The translations under genes were made by a program, and so were the position numbers. This document shows, piece by piece, positions 18,739 to 27,526 of a stretch of 60,181 nucleotides of DNA. This DNA is from Oscillospiraceae bacterium. GTDB lineage: Bacteria > Bacillota > Clostridia > Oscillospirales > Oscillospiraceae. The stretch covers positions 1-60,181 of the forward strand of contig JAJQBY010000087.1 of NCBI GenBank assembly GCA_021203045.1. Direction: 5' to 3'. The notes under the pieces are model-generated. The model saw only the letters and a list, made by a program, of their open reading frames with translations. It ran no database searches and had not been told where the DNA came from. The first letter of the stretch is position 1. Every line of letters starts with the position of its first letter.

Positions 18739-18912
18739 TTATCCTTCAAAGCGGTAAGTACATCCGCAGCACCAGCCGATGATGCCGGCCAGCACAGTGG
18801 CCCACAGGGCGCATATGGCCAGCGCCGGCACGGACAGAATCTGCCGCTCCTGCCTGTACACCACGAACTGCCGCTCTATGCTCCGGCGCAGCAATCCTTT
18901 GATGGTCTCCAT
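18739..18912 (-). CDS. Small DUF4342-like membrane protein
   Basis: From the likely ATG at 18912 this encodes about 57 residues, starting METIKGLLRRSIERQFV. A single hydrophobic stretch (VPALAICALWATVLAGIIGWCC) ends in CTYRFEG. The same ending, VTYRFEG, closes the membrane segment of the next gene upstream, so the two are probably related by duplication with loss of the N-terminal domain. The start is uncertain because the frame is open 27 bases further. No function is known. Confidence 0.65.
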   Translation of the reverse strand: METIKGLLRRSIERQFVVYRQERQILSVPALAICALWATVLAGIIGWCCGCTYRFEG

Positions 18913-18916
18913 GACA

Positions 18917-19465
18917 TCACTCCCGGCCGTCATGCCCATCGTGGCGGAAGGCCTCCTTGATATCCTCGGCCATCCCGGTGACGTTTTCCATGGCCTTGTT
19001 CACAGCGTCCTTCCCCAGCTCCTTCCCCTCGAAGCGGTAGGTCACACCGCAGAACAAGCCGATGACCAGCGCGGGGATGGTGAACCAGAAGGCGCACACG
19101 GCCAGGACCAATATCACCAGCACCGGCATCCGGAAAAGCTGCTTGCCCCGGCGGACAGCCACGAAGTCGTTCGCCACGCTCAGCTTCCCCAGCCGCTTGA
19201 TGTAATCCCATATGACCCGGAAGCCGTTGGTGAAAAAAGGCTCCTTCTGGCTTACGTTTTTCACAGGCCGGGGGGCCTGCTGCTTGTCCCACTCCGGGCC
19301 GGAGGCGGGGTCTACGTCCACCGTGCGGGCCTTGTTTCTGGCCCGTTCCAGATCCACCATAGCGTCCAGCATATCCCAGCCGTTCCGCTCCAGGGCGTTT
19401 TTCGCTTCCTCTAAGGAGACGCCGGCCTTCTTCGCCAGCAGCTCCGCCATTTCATATCGTTCCAC
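18917..19465 (-). CDS. UBA-like plus DUF4342 membrane protein
   Basis: I place the start at a GTG (19465), because AAGGAGG lies eight bases ahead of it; this gives 182 residues. The N-terminal 45 residues form a UBA-like three-helix domain of the kind seen in EF-Ts (LLAKKAGVSLEEAKNALERNGWDMLDA). A linker leads to the DUF4342 region (FVAVRRGKQLFRMPVLVILVLAVCAFWF), a membrane segment ending in TYRFEGKELG, and a short amphipathic C-terminal helix. The role of this family is unknown. It precedes the small paralogue and the two-component system on the same strand, which may indicate a shared envelope role. Confidence 0.8.
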   Translation of the reverse strand: MERYEMAELLAKKAGVSLEEAKNALERNGWDMLDAMVDLERARNKARTVDVDPASGPEWDKQQAPRPVKNVSQKEPFFTNGFRVIWDYIKRLGKLSVANDFVAVRRGKQLFRMPVLVILVLAVCAFWFTIPALVIGLFCGVTYRFEGKELGKDAVNKAMENVTGMAEDIKEAFRHDGHDGRE

Positions 19466-19564
19466 TGGGACGACCTCCTTTTTTATCGTGCCTAAACAAT
19501 AACATGGCCTGTTTAGAGGCAAATGGAATAGATATTAAAATAAGATTAGAAACCGGTTCAGAAA

Positions 19565-20833
19565 TCAAAGAGCTCCGTCCGTTTCCTCTGTCTCCGTCCC
19601 GTCCCCATCCTCCGTCTCGGCTTCGGCCTCCGTCTCTGACTCTGCCTCGTCCGTCTCAAAATAGCCATAGCTCTCCGGGCAGATGGAGTACTCGCTGGTA
19701 TCCCACCAATAGGCGCCCCAGAGCTGCTCGTCGCTTACAAGAAAGACGCTCTCTCCCTCGCCGTCCCAGCCGGCGGCGTCCACATGGTAGGTCTGGCCGC
19801 CGAGGGTGACGATGTTCCAGTAATGCACCTGGGTATCCATTCGGCCTGCCACCACGACGCAGTCCACATCCAGCGCCTGGCACAGGGCCTCCAGGGCCAT
19901 GGCCATTCCCTGACTGTCCGCCGTGCCGCTCACCAGCGCATCCCAGGCGGTGGAGCCTGCCGTTTCGTCCTGGACGCAGCTCTCCGTCAGATAAAGACAA
20001 AGCGCATAGATCATATCCGCCTCTGTCACAGGAGCGAGCTCCCCGCTGGCCGCGTCCGCATTCTCCCCGTTCGCGTCTGCGATTTCCTCCGTAGCCTCGC
20101 CTCCGTCCCGGACGGCGGCGACAGCATCCTCCACTGCCTGGGAGAGGGCCTCCCGCCGGGCGGCAAGCTCCTGACTGTCCAGGCCGTAATCCAGGGTGAT
20201 CTCTGCGATGCGGTCCACGCCGGATTCCGGATAAAAATCTGTCTCCACCTCCGGCATGACCGGGCAGGCCAGGGGGTCGGTATAATAGGTCTCCTCCAGA
20301 TATTCCTGCACCGTCTCCTCCGTGATGGACGCGGAGGACAGCTCCAGCACCAGATAGGTCTCGCTGCCCCGCAGGGCGGTATCCAGCCGCTTCGCCAGAG
20401 CCCCGGCCGTGCCGACCGCCTCCAGCGCGTCCACCTGCGCTTCGGAGCGCTTATAGGTGATGTAAATCTCCGCCTGGTAATAGCTGACGATGCGGCTCAG
20501 GTCATAGCTGATGTAGTCCACAGCAAAGGCCCCCAGGGCGGTGGAGGATTTCACCTCCCAGCAGGCGGTGGATATATCTGTGCTGATGGTGCCCTCATAG
20601 TTGAGAAACTGAAGCTGGGCGGACTCCACATGCTCCTCCACCAGACTGGTGATGGCCCGCTTCAGGGCGGCATAGCTGGAGATGCTGCTGATGGCGTCGT
20701 CCTCTTCCTCCGTCTCCTGCTCCTGGGCCTGGTATTCCTCGCTGGCATAGTATTCCCTGTCGAAGAAGGTGGAGCATCCGGCGGCGGAGAGGGCCAGTCC
20801 CACAGCCAGCAGCAGGGCCAGGGCTTTTCTCAT
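19565..20833 (-). CDS. Transglutaminase-like lipoprotein lacking the catalytic cysteine
   Basis: This 422-residue exported lipoprotein has a signal ending LSAAGC. The C-terminal part (about residues 270-395) matches the transglutaminase-like fold. The histidine motif HYWNIVTLGGQTYHVDAAGWD is complete, but where active members have Cys-x-Gly this one reads DSQGMA, with Ser in place of Cys. The N-terminal half is a mixed domain without a recognised family. The tail is very acidic (Glu/Thr-rich). It may be a binding domain and not an enzyme. The next gene downstream in transcription order is the UBA/DUF4342 gene, about 100 bases on. Confidence 0.75.
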   Translation of the reverse strand: MRKALALLLAVGLALSAAGCSTFFDREYYASEEYQAQEQETEEEDDAISSISSYAALKRAITSLVEEHVESAQLQFLNYEGTISTDISTACWEVKSSTALGAFAVDYISYDLSRIVSYYQAEIYITYKRSEAQVDALEAVGTAGALAKRLDTALRGSETYLVLELSSASITEETVQEYLEETYYTDPLACPVMPEVETDFYPESGVDRIAEITLDYGLDSQELAARREALSQAVEDAVAAVRDGGEATEEIADANGENADAASGELAPVTEADMIYALCLYLTESCVQDETAGSTAWDALVSGTADSQGMAMALEALCQALDVDCVVVAGRMDTQVHYWNIVTLGGQTYHVDAAGWDGEGESVFLVSDEQLWGAYWWDTSEYSICPESYGYFETDEAESETEAEAETEDGDGTETEETDGAL

Positions 20834-20834
20834 A

Positions 20835-21428
20835 TCAGTACCCCAGCTCCTCGTCCACCAGGACGATCTCCATGCTCTCGCACCAGAAGGGTCTGCGCCA
20901 CAGCACCACCAGGGCGTTGCATATCCTGTCGGGGCTGGCGCAGTCGTGGCAGTGACCTGTCACAGCGCAGGGCGTCTTTGTCTCCAGACGCCTGGCGTTC
21001 AGGGGACCGGCCACGTTCCTGGCCCGTTCCAGCGCTTCCTCAAAGGGACCGCACAGCTTGTTTTCTCCTACGATCAGGTATACCTTGTCCTTTTTCATCA
21101 GCGTCCCGGCCACCCGGTTTCCCCGGCCGTCGATGTTGATGATATAGCCCTCCTGGCTGATGGCGTTGGCGCTGGTGATATAGACCTGGGCGCTGCTGGC
21201 CTGCACCATGGTCTCGTCCCCCGGCACGACCATATGCCAGAAAACGGTGTTGTCGTCCTTGATGCGGTCATAGATGTTCAGGCCCCGGACGGTCATGCTG
21301 CCGCCGATGCCCACGGTCTTTCCCTGCAGGGCCCGGCCGATATAGGCCGCCGCCTCCTCAGAGGTCTTGAATTCCGTGACCTCAAATCCGTTTTTCCGCA
21401 GATTTTCAATGGTTTTCGTCCTGTCCAT
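20835..21428 (-). CDS. LUD-domain (LutC/YkgG-like) protein
   Basis: This 197-residue protein has the LUD fold of lactate-utilisation proteins. The conserved core includes KTVGIGGSMTVRGL near residue 40, VYITSANAISQEGYIINIDGRGNRVA, and a C-terminal cysteine-containing segment (CAVTGHCHDCASPDRIC) that resembles a metal or cluster site. In lactate operons such proteins work with LutA and LutB, but none are here. This shorter clostridial type has no established function. It ends one base before the transglutaminase-like gene and follows yitT. Confidence 0.82.
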   Translation of the reverse strand: MDRTKTIENLRKNGFEVTEFKTSEEAAAYIGRALQGKTVGIGGSMTVRGLNIYDRIKDDNTVFWHMVVPGDETMVQASSAQVYITSANAISQEGYIINIDGRGNRVAGTLMKKDKVYLIVGENKLCGPFEEALERARNVAGPLNARRLETKTPCAVTGHCHDCASPDRICNALVVLWRRPFWCESMEIVLVDEELGY

Positions 21429-21464
21429 ATGACTTATGACCTCCTGTTTTATAGGCTCTCCGAC

Positions 21465-22328
21465 TCAGTCGGATTTCTGGATATTGGAAAAGTTCTTCCC
21501 GAACACCTGATGGGACTCCGTGACGATGACGAAGGCCTGTGGGTCCATGGCGGACACGATCTTCTTCACTGCTGGGATCTGCTGGCGTTTCACCACGCAC
21601 AGGACCACGTCCCGCTCCTCGCCGCTGTAGGCTCCCTCTCCCTGGAGCAGGGTGGAGCCGCGGCCGAGCTGGCGGCCGAGCTCGTCCGCAATCTTCTCAG
21701 GGTAAAGGGTGATGATATAGCACACGCTGGCGTTATCCATGCCGTAGAGCATCATGTTCACCACCCGGGAGGCCACGAACATGGTGATGACCGTATACAT
21801 GGCGCTGTCGAAGCGATTGAATATGACGGCGAAGGCCACCACCACTACGGCATCCAGGGCCAGGGAGAAATTCCCGAAGTTCACATAGGGATATCTCCGC
21901 CGGAGCATACGGGCGCCGATGTCCGTGCCGCCGGTGGTAGCCCCGGCAATATACACAAGGCCGGCCCCCGCACCCTTCAGCAGGCCGCCATATACGGAGG
22001 CCAGAAGGATATCATCCGTCAGCGAATAGTCCAGGGCGTTGAATATGTCGATAAATACGCTGGAGGCCACCATCCCCAGGGCGGAGAAAAGGATAAACCT
22101 CAGGCCGAATTTCTTCCAGGCCACGATGAACAGCGGGATGTTCATCACGATTACCATCACGCCCACCGGCAGACCGGTCAGCAGGTTGATGATCTGCCCT
22201 GCGCCGGTCAGCCCGCCGGAGACGATGCTGTTCGGATAAGTCAGAAAGGCGAAGGCCGCTCCCATCATAGCGCAGCCCACCAGGGTCATAACGACCTGCC
22301 TGACGATCTCCCAGACTGTTTGCTTCAC
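21465..22328 (-). CDS. YitT-family membrane protein (DUF161/DUF2179)
   Basis: This 287-residue integral membrane protein has five or so N-terminal membrane segments, including SIVSGGLTGAGQIINLLTG and the conserved GLVYIAGATTGGTDIGARMLRR. A soluble C-terminal DUF2179 domain follows (about residues 205-285, ending IVTESHQVFGKNFSNI). The family is widespread in Firmicutes and its transported substrate is unknown. Its start overlaps the parC stop by four bases, so it is probably cotranscribed with parE and parC. Confidence 0.9.
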   Translation of the reverse strand: MKQTVWEIVRQVVMTLVGCAMMGAAFAFLTYPNSIVSGGLTGAGQIINLLTGLPVGVMVIVMNIPLFIVAWKKFGLRFILFSALGMVASSVFIDIFNALDYSLTDDILLASVYGGLLKGAGAGLVYIAGATTGGTDIGARMLRRRYPYVNFGNFSLALDAVVVVAFAVIFNRFDSAMYTVITMFVASRVVNMMLYGMDNASVCYIITLYPEKIADELGRQLGRGSTLLQGEGAYSGEERDVVLCVVKRQQIPAVKKIVSAMDPQAFVIVTESHQVFGKNFSNIQKSD

Positions 22329-24580
22329 GCGTTATCTCCCTCCAAAAGACTCATCTGCTCCTCGCCCCGGTCCTTGTCCGTCAGCTTAGCCCCGGCGGCA
22401 GGCAAGCTTCTAACCCGATAGCGGGCCTGGTTCTGAATAGGCGTATCCTCCGCAAAGGACACCCGGGTCACAGGATGCTTTTTCACGGTCATCACCTGCA
22501 CCCCCTGGGTGGCCCGGCTGGCCTTGGGAGCCAGCAGCGCGGAGCTGAATATAAGGCACCGGCCCTCGCCGGTATAAACCGCGATCTCCCGCTCCTCCTC
22601 CAGAGACAGCAGGGCCACCAGGGGGCTCTTATCACTGTAGGCCCCGGTGAGACGGCGGCGGTTCGTCTTGGTGGCAAAGGCGGAAAGACTTATCCGGGCG
22701 CACTTGCCGTTTTGGAAGAACAGCAGCAGCGTGCCGGTATAATCCCCTGTCAGGGCCGTGGCCACAACGCTCTCTCCCTCGTCCATGCCCAGCTTGCCGG
22801 GCAGGAAATCTCCCAGGGCGCTGGCCTTGGTCTCCTTGATATCCGCCACCTTCAGCTTATAGGCCTGCTGCCGGTCGGTGAACACCAGCAGCTCCGCCCG
22901 GTTGGTGGTCTCATAATACTGGGCCAGGCCGTCGTCTTCCTTATACTTCTGCTCCCCACTCACCCGCAGGGACTGGGGAGTAATCTTCTTGAAGTACCCC
23001 TGCCGGGACAGGAACAGATGGACGGGGTAATCCTCCGCCTCCGGCTCCTGACCGTCGTAATCCTCCACCTCGTCCGCATAGACCAGGGTGGTGCGGCGGG
23101 GAGATGGATATTTTTTGATGACCTGCTTCAGCTCCTCCGCAATCACGCCCCGCAGGCAGCGCTGGCTCTTGAGAAGCTCCTCCAGCTCGGCGATCTCCCT
23201 GGCGAGGCCCTCTGTCTCCTCCACCCGGCGGAGGATATATTCCCGGTTGATGTTCCGGAGCTTGATCTCCGCCACGAATTCCGCCTGAATCTGGTCGATG
23301 CCGAAGCCGATCATCAGGTTCGGCACCACGTCCGCCTCCGCCTCCGTCTGGCGGATGATGGCGATGGCCCGGTCGATATCCAGCAGGATGGCCTTCAGGC
23401 CCTCCAGCAGGTGCAGCTTCTCCTTTTTCTTTGTCATGTCGTGATAGGTGCGCCGCCGGACGCACTCCGTCCGCCAGGCAATCCATTCGTTCAGCACCTC
23501 TCCCACGCCCATGACCCGGGGAGACCCGGCGATGAGGATATTGAAGTTGCAGGGGAAATTATCCTGCAAGGGGGTCAGCTTGAAAAGCTTCGCCATCAGC
23601 TTTTCCGGCTCCACCCCGCGCTTGATGTCGATGGCCAGCTTCAGACCGCCAAGGTCGGTCTCATCCCGCATATCGGAGATCTCCTTGACCTTCCCCTCCT
23701 TTATCAGGTCGCGGCATTTGTCGATAATGGCCTCCGCCGTGGTGGTATAAGGTATCTCATACACCTCGATGATGTGCTCCTTTTCCTGATACCGCCATTT
23801 GGCCCGGACAGGGAAGGAGCCCCGGCCCGTGGCATATATACGGGCCATCTGGGCCGGGTCATAGAGTATCTCTCCGCCGGTGGGAAAATCCGGGGCGGGC
23901 ATGGTGGACATGATCTGGTGCTCCGGGTCCTTCAGCAGGGCGATGGTGGTCTGGCAGACCTCCTCCAGATTGAAGCCGCATATCTGACTGGCCATGCCCA
24001 CGGCGATGCCCATGTTGGCGGACACCAGCACATTGGGGAAGGTGGTAGGCAGGAGGGTCGGCTCCGTGGTGGAGTTATCATAGTTGGGGACGAAATCCAC
24101 CGTGTCCTTGTCGATATCCCGGAAAAGCTCCGCGCAGATGGGGGCCAGCTTCGCCTCCGTATACCGGCTGGCGGCGTAGGCCATATCCCGGGAATATACC
24201 TTGCCGAAATTGCCCTTGGAGTCCACAAAGGGGGCGTTCAAGGCCTCATTGTCCCGGGTCAGGCGCACCATGGTCTCATAGATGGCCGCGTCCCCATGGG
24301 GGTTATAGTGCATGGTCTGGCCCACGATGTTGGCAGACTTTGTCCGCGCCCCGTTCAGCAGGCCCATTTTATACATGCAGTACAAAAGCTTTCGGTGGCT
24401 GGGCTTGAAGCCGTCTATCTCCGGGATGGCCCGGGATACGATGACGCTCATGGCGTAGGGCATATAGTTCAGCTCCAGGGTCTCGGTGATGGGCTGCTCC
24501 ACCACCTCACCCCGCAGGCCCATCACATTGGGATCTGCGTCCCGCCGGACCGGCTTCGGTTCCTTCGATTTTCTTGCCAT
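22325..24580 (-). CDS. parC: DNA topoisomerase IV subunit A (GyrA/ParC family)
   Basis: This is the DNA-cleaving subunit of a type IIA topoisomerase, 751 residues. The active-site tyrosine is Y140 in AASRYTEAKL. The winged helix with RKLLYCMYKMG and the coiled-coil and gate domains are complete. The C-terminal beta-pinwheel is visible through repeats such as FTDRQQAYKLKVADI and VYTGEGRCLIFSS. The fluoroquinolone-contact segment reads HGDAAIYE, so the usual Ser is Ala. It follows parE by 12 bases. Pairing with a ParE-like partner favours topoisomerase IV over gyrase; the two subfamilies are hard to separate by eye. Confidence 0.9.
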   Translation of the reverse strand: MARKSKEPKPVRRDADPNVMGLRGEVVEQPITETLELNYMPYAMSVIVSRAIPEIDGFKPSHRKLLYCMYKMGLLNGARTKSANIVGQTMHYNPHGDAAIYETMVRLTRDNEALNAPFVDSKGNFGKVYSRDMAYAASRYTEAKLAPICAELFRDIDKDTVDFVPNYDNSTTEPTLLPTTFPNVLVSANMGIAVGMASQICGFNLEEVCQTTIALLKDPEHQIMSTMPAPDFPTGGEILYDPAQMARIYATGRGSFPVRAKWRYQEKEHIIEVYEIPYTTTAEAIIDKCRDLIKEGKVKEISDMRDETDLGGLKLAIDIKRGVEPEKLMAKLFKLTPLQDNFPCNFNILIAGSPRVMGVGEVLNEWIAWRTECVRRRTYHDMTKKKEKLHLLEGLKAILLDIDRAIAIIRQTEAEADVVPNLMIGFGIDQIQAEFVAEIKLRNINREYILRRVEETEGLAREIAELEELLKSQRCLRGVIAEELKQVIKKYPSPRRTTLVYADEVEDYDGQEPEAEDYPVHLFLSRQGYFKKITPQSLRVSGEQKYKEDDGLAQYYETTNRAELLVFTDRQQAYKLKVADIKETKASALGDFLPGKLGMDEGESVVATALTGDYTGTLLLFFQNGKCARISLSAFATKTNRRRLTGAYSDKSPLVALLSLEEEREIAVYTGEGRCLIFSSALLAPKASRATQGVQVMTVKKHPVTRVSFAEDTPIQNQARYRVRSLPAAGAKLTDKDRGEEQMSLLEGDNA

Positions 24581-24592
24581 ATGTCCCTCTCC

Positions 24593-26575
24593 TTACGATA
24601 TGTCCGCCATGTCCAGGTACTTATAGCCGTCCTGGGCAATGTGCTGCTTCCGGCCCGCCAGGTCGTCTCCCAGGAGCAGGTCGAAATAATAAGCCGTGCG
24701 CTTCGCCTCCTCCGGCAAGACCCGGATAAGCCGCCTTGTCTCCGGGTTCATGGTGGTCAGCCACATCATCTCCGCGGAGTTCTCACCCAGGCCCTTGGAG
24801 CGGTTCACCGTGAATTTGGAGCCGGAAAGCTCCTCCACGATCTTGTTCTTCTCTGCATCGGAATAGGCGTACCAGGTCTTTTCCTTACAGGTGATCTCAT
24901 ACAGGGGAGATTCCGCGATATACACATACCCCTCCTTCACAAGCGTCGGAGTCAGCCGCCACAGCATGGTCAAAATCAGCGTCCGTATCTGAAAGCCGTC
25001 CACGTCCGCGTCCGTGCAGATGACCACCTTGCTCCAGCGGAGGTTTGCCAGGTCGAAGGAGTTCAGCTCCTTGCCCCGCTTTTCCACCTCCACGCCGCAG
25101 CCCAGCACCTTCAGCAGATCGGTGATGATATCGCTTTTGAAAATGCGGCCATAGTCCGCCTTCAGACAGTTGAGGATCTTGCCCCGGACGGGCATAATGC
25201 CCTGAAACTCCGCGTCCCGGCCCATTTTGCAGGAGCCGAGGGCGGAATCGCCCTCCACGATGTAAAGCTCCCGCCGCTCCGGGTCCCGGCTGCGGCAGTC
25301 CACGAATTTCTCCACCCGGCTCATGATGTCCATGGAGCCGGTCAGCTTCTTCTTGATATTCAGCCTGGCCCGCTCCGCCTGCTCCCGGCTGCGCTTGTTG
25401 ATGAGCACCTGCTCCGCCATGCGGTCGGCCTCGGCCTTATGCTCGATGCACCATACCTCCAGCTGCTCCCGGAAAAAGGCGGTCATAGCGTCCTGGATGC
25501 CCTTGTTGGTGATGGCCTTTTTCGTCTGGTTCTCATAGGAGGTGCGGGTGGAGAAGCAGTTCGTCACCAGTATCAGACAGTCCTGCACGTCCTGGAAGGA
25601 AATTTTCGACTCGTTTTTCTGATACTTCCCCGTCTGCTTGATATAAGCGTCCACGGCGTAGACGAACCCGGCCCTGGCGGCCTTGTCCGGCGCGCCCCCA
25701 TGCTCCAGCCAGGAGGAGTTATGATAGTATTCCAGCAGCGTCACTTGGTTGGAAAAGCAGAAGGCGGCGGAGAGCTTCGCCTTATATTCCGGCTTATCCG
25801 CCCGGTCCCGGCAGCGGCGTTCCGATTCCATAAACACCGGGGCGGTCAGGGTCGCCTCCCCGGCGATCTCCGTCACATAGTCCAGTATGCCGTTTTCATA
25901 GAGATATTCCGTGGTCTCGAATTTATCCCCATGCTGGATGCGCAGCCGGAAGGTAACGCCCGCATTCACCACCGCCTGGCGGCGGAGGGTCTGGCGGAAC
26001 CACTCCTCCGGGATGTCGATATCCGTGAATACGGCCAGGTCCGGCCGCCAATGGTGGGTGGTGCCGGTCTTTTTCCGGTCGGCGGGGGATTTTTTCAGTT
26101 CGCCCACGATGCCGCCCTTTTCAAAGTGCAGATCATAGCGGCTGCCGTCCCGCCAGACGGTCACGTCCATATATTCCGAGGCGTACTGGGTGGCGCAGGC
26201 CCCCAGCCCGTTCAGGCCCAGGGCGTATTCATAGCCCTCGCCCCCCTCGTCGTCATATTTGCCCCCGGCATACAGCTCGCAGTATACAAGCTCCCAGTTA
26301 TAGCGCTTCTCCGCGCTGTTCCAGTCCACGGGGCAGCCCCGGCCAAAATCCTCCACCTGGATGGACCGATCCTCGAACCGGGTGACGGTAATGAGCTTGC
26401 CGTACCCCGCCCGGGCCTCGTCGATGGAGTTTGAAAGTATCTCAAATACGGAGTGCTGACAGCCCTCCAGCCCGTCTGAGCCGAATATGACCCCCGGACG
26501 CTTGCGTACCCGGTCGGCTCCCTTGAGCTGGCTGATGCTCTCGTTTCCATAGGCTTGTCTGCTTGGTTTCGCCAT
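24593..26575 (-). CDS. parE: DNA topoisomerase IV subunit B (GyrB/ParE family)
   Basis: This is the ATPase subunit, 660 residues. The GHKL domain shows EILSNSIDEARAG, the DFGRGCPVD Mg-ATP motif and the LGLNGLGA lid. The Toprim domain has VEGDSALG and CTDADVDGFQIRTLIL, the metal-binding residues for cleavage. The C-terminal segment includes NRSKGLGEN. Length agrees with ParE and short GyrB proteins. It is the first gene of a parE-parC-yitT set. The 230 bases upstream to bofA contain only AT-rich promoter-like sequence. Confidence 0.92.
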   Translation of the reverse strand: MAKPSRQAYGNESISQLKGADRVRKRPGVIFGSDGLEGCQHSVFEILSNSIDEARAGYGKLITVTRFEDRSIQVEDFGRGCPVDWNSAEKRYNWELVYCELYAGGKYDDEGGEGYEYALGLNGLGACATQYASEYMDVTVWRDGSRYDLHFEKGGIVGELKKSPADRKKTGTTHHWRPDLAVFTDIDIPEEWFRQTLRRQAVVNAGVTFRLRIQHGDKFETTEYLYENGILDYVTEIAGEATLTAPVFMESERRCRDRADKPEYKAKLSAAFCFSNQVTLLEYYHNSSWLEHGGAPDKAARAGFVYAVDAYIKQTGKYQKNESKISFQDVQDCLILVTNCFSTRTSYENQTKKAITNKGIQDAMTAFFREQLEVWCIEHKAEADRMAEQVLINKRSREQAERARLNIKKKLTGSMDIMSRVEKFVDCRSRDPERRELYIVEGDSALGSCKMGRDAEFQGIMPVRGKILNCLKADYGRIFKSDIITDLLKVLGCGVEVEKRGKELNSFDLANLRWSKVVICTDADVDGFQIRTLILTMLWRLTPTLVKEGYVYIAESPLYEITCKEKTWYAYSDAEKNKIVEELSGSKFTVNRSKGLGENSAEMMWLTTMNPETRRLIRVLPEEAKRTAYYFDLLLGDDLAGRKQHIAQDGYKYLDMADIS

Positions 26576-26808
26576 GCAAAAATTTCCTCGCTTCGTTCCA
26601 TTTTCTTTCCGGCCCGCCGCCGGTGGACATAATACTCCAATATACTATTCAGTATAACACAACGTCCGGAAAAATCAAGAAGGGGCGGAGGACTCACATC
26701 CCCCGCCCAATGGCCATGGCTTCTTTCTTTCTGAGGCTATTATATGTCTAAATCCCGAAAAACACAAATACAATATATGGAATCTACGGAAGCAGGAGGA
26801 CAAGTCTC

Positions 26809-27075
26809 ATGCCGGACTACATTCTAAACGCCCTGTTCGTCACCTGCGGGCTGATGCTGCTCGTCCGGCTCGCAGAGCTTATCCGCCGGGCAGCCCGGCC
26901 TCTGCTCCGGCTGGGGTTGCACGGTCTGGCCGGTCTTATCCTGCTACTGATGGGAAACACCGTGGGGAGTCTGTTCGGCCTGGGCCTTGGATTAAATGGC
27001 CTGACCATTTCCATATCCGCCATTCTGGGCGCGCCGGGCGTGGCATTGCTGTGGGCGCTGCGGTATATTCTATGA
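26809..27075 (+). CDS. bofA: Pro-sigma-K processing inhibitor BofA family protein
   Basis: This 88-residue protein has two hydrophobic segments. The conserved BofA C-terminal region is clear: GNTVGSLFGLGLGLNGLTISISAILGAPGVALL. In Bacillus, BofA sits in the forespore outer membrane and holds the SpoIVFB protease inactive during sporulation. AGCAGGAGG lies 12 bases upstream. In related genomes bofA often follows recR or stands alone; here it is single, divergent from the topoisomerase genes. It is one of the marks that this organism forms spores. Confidence 0.85.
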   Translation: MPDYILNALFVTCGLMLLVRLAELIRRAARPLLRLGLHGLAGLILLLMGNTVGSLFGLGLGLNGLTISISAILGAPGVALLWALRYIL

Positions 27076-27155
27076 TAGAATAGCGTAAAATCGCTCGAAA
27101 ATCCTCTTAGCTTTTATGATACTTTTACAAATCTAAGATTTTTTCGACCTGCCTG

Positions 27156-27184
27156 TTGACACCGGGACGAGCCTGTGCTAATAT
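27156..27184 (+). promoter_or_regulatory. Promoter of the lysine riboswitch and amino acid transporter operon
   Basis: A consensus TTGACA (27156-27161) is followed after 17 bases by TAATAT (27179-27184); an overlapping TATAAT is three bases further on. Transcription would start just before the riboswitch. Confidence 0.75.
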
Positions 27185-27210
27185 AATAGGCGAAAATTGA
27201 ATCGCTTTTC

Positions 27211-27371
27211 GATAGAGGCGCGGTTTTCATCAGTACCGTCCCGGCAAGGCCAGGCAGCCGCCGGATGGGAAAGGGAACGCCGCCGAAGCGTTTGGTGAGT
27301 GCCTGCTCTCCCTGCGCTGGGTCATTGGGAAATACCCAATGGACTGTCACAAGTACTTGTGGAGCGCTGTC
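27211..27371 (+). ncRNA. Lysine riboswitch (L box)
   Basis: The hallmarks of the lysine aptamer appear in order: GATAGAGGCGCG at the 5' end, CAGTA after the first arm, GGGAAAGGGAACGCCGCCGAAG, a TGGGTCATTGGG...CCCAATGG arm, ACTGTCAC, and the 3' closing GGAGCGCTGTC. P1 forms between GATAG (27211-27215) and CTGTC (27367-27371). A perfect terminator hairpin follows 50 bases later, so lysine binding probably ends transcription. The downstream genes encode an amino acid importer, which implies lysine as its cargo. Recognition is by consensus, not covariance scoring. Confidence 0.88.
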
Positions 27372-27420
27372 AATGGCCGTTCGGCTTGCCCCTTTTGGGG
27401 GCATATACCGTATATCCTAT

Positions 27421-27450
27421 GAACCGCTTGACACAAGCGGTTCATTTTTT
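27421..27450 (+). terminator. Riboswitch-controlled terminator
   Basis: A perfect ten-pair stem (GAACCGCTTG/CAAGCGGTTC, three-base loop) is followed by ATTTTTT, the expression platform of the lysine riboswitch. Confidence 0.85.
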
Positions 27451-27526
27451 CGTTTCCGGGCCGCGTCCCCCGGGAGCGCATCTAAAGAGACGCAAGAGAA
27501 TTTATTGAGAAAGGTAGACATGAATC

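Noticed and set aside
22475..26434. A 1319-codon open frame on the plus strand
   Set aside because: It lies opposite parC and parE, has no ribosome site and no domain; it is an effect of codon bias in a GC-rich genome.
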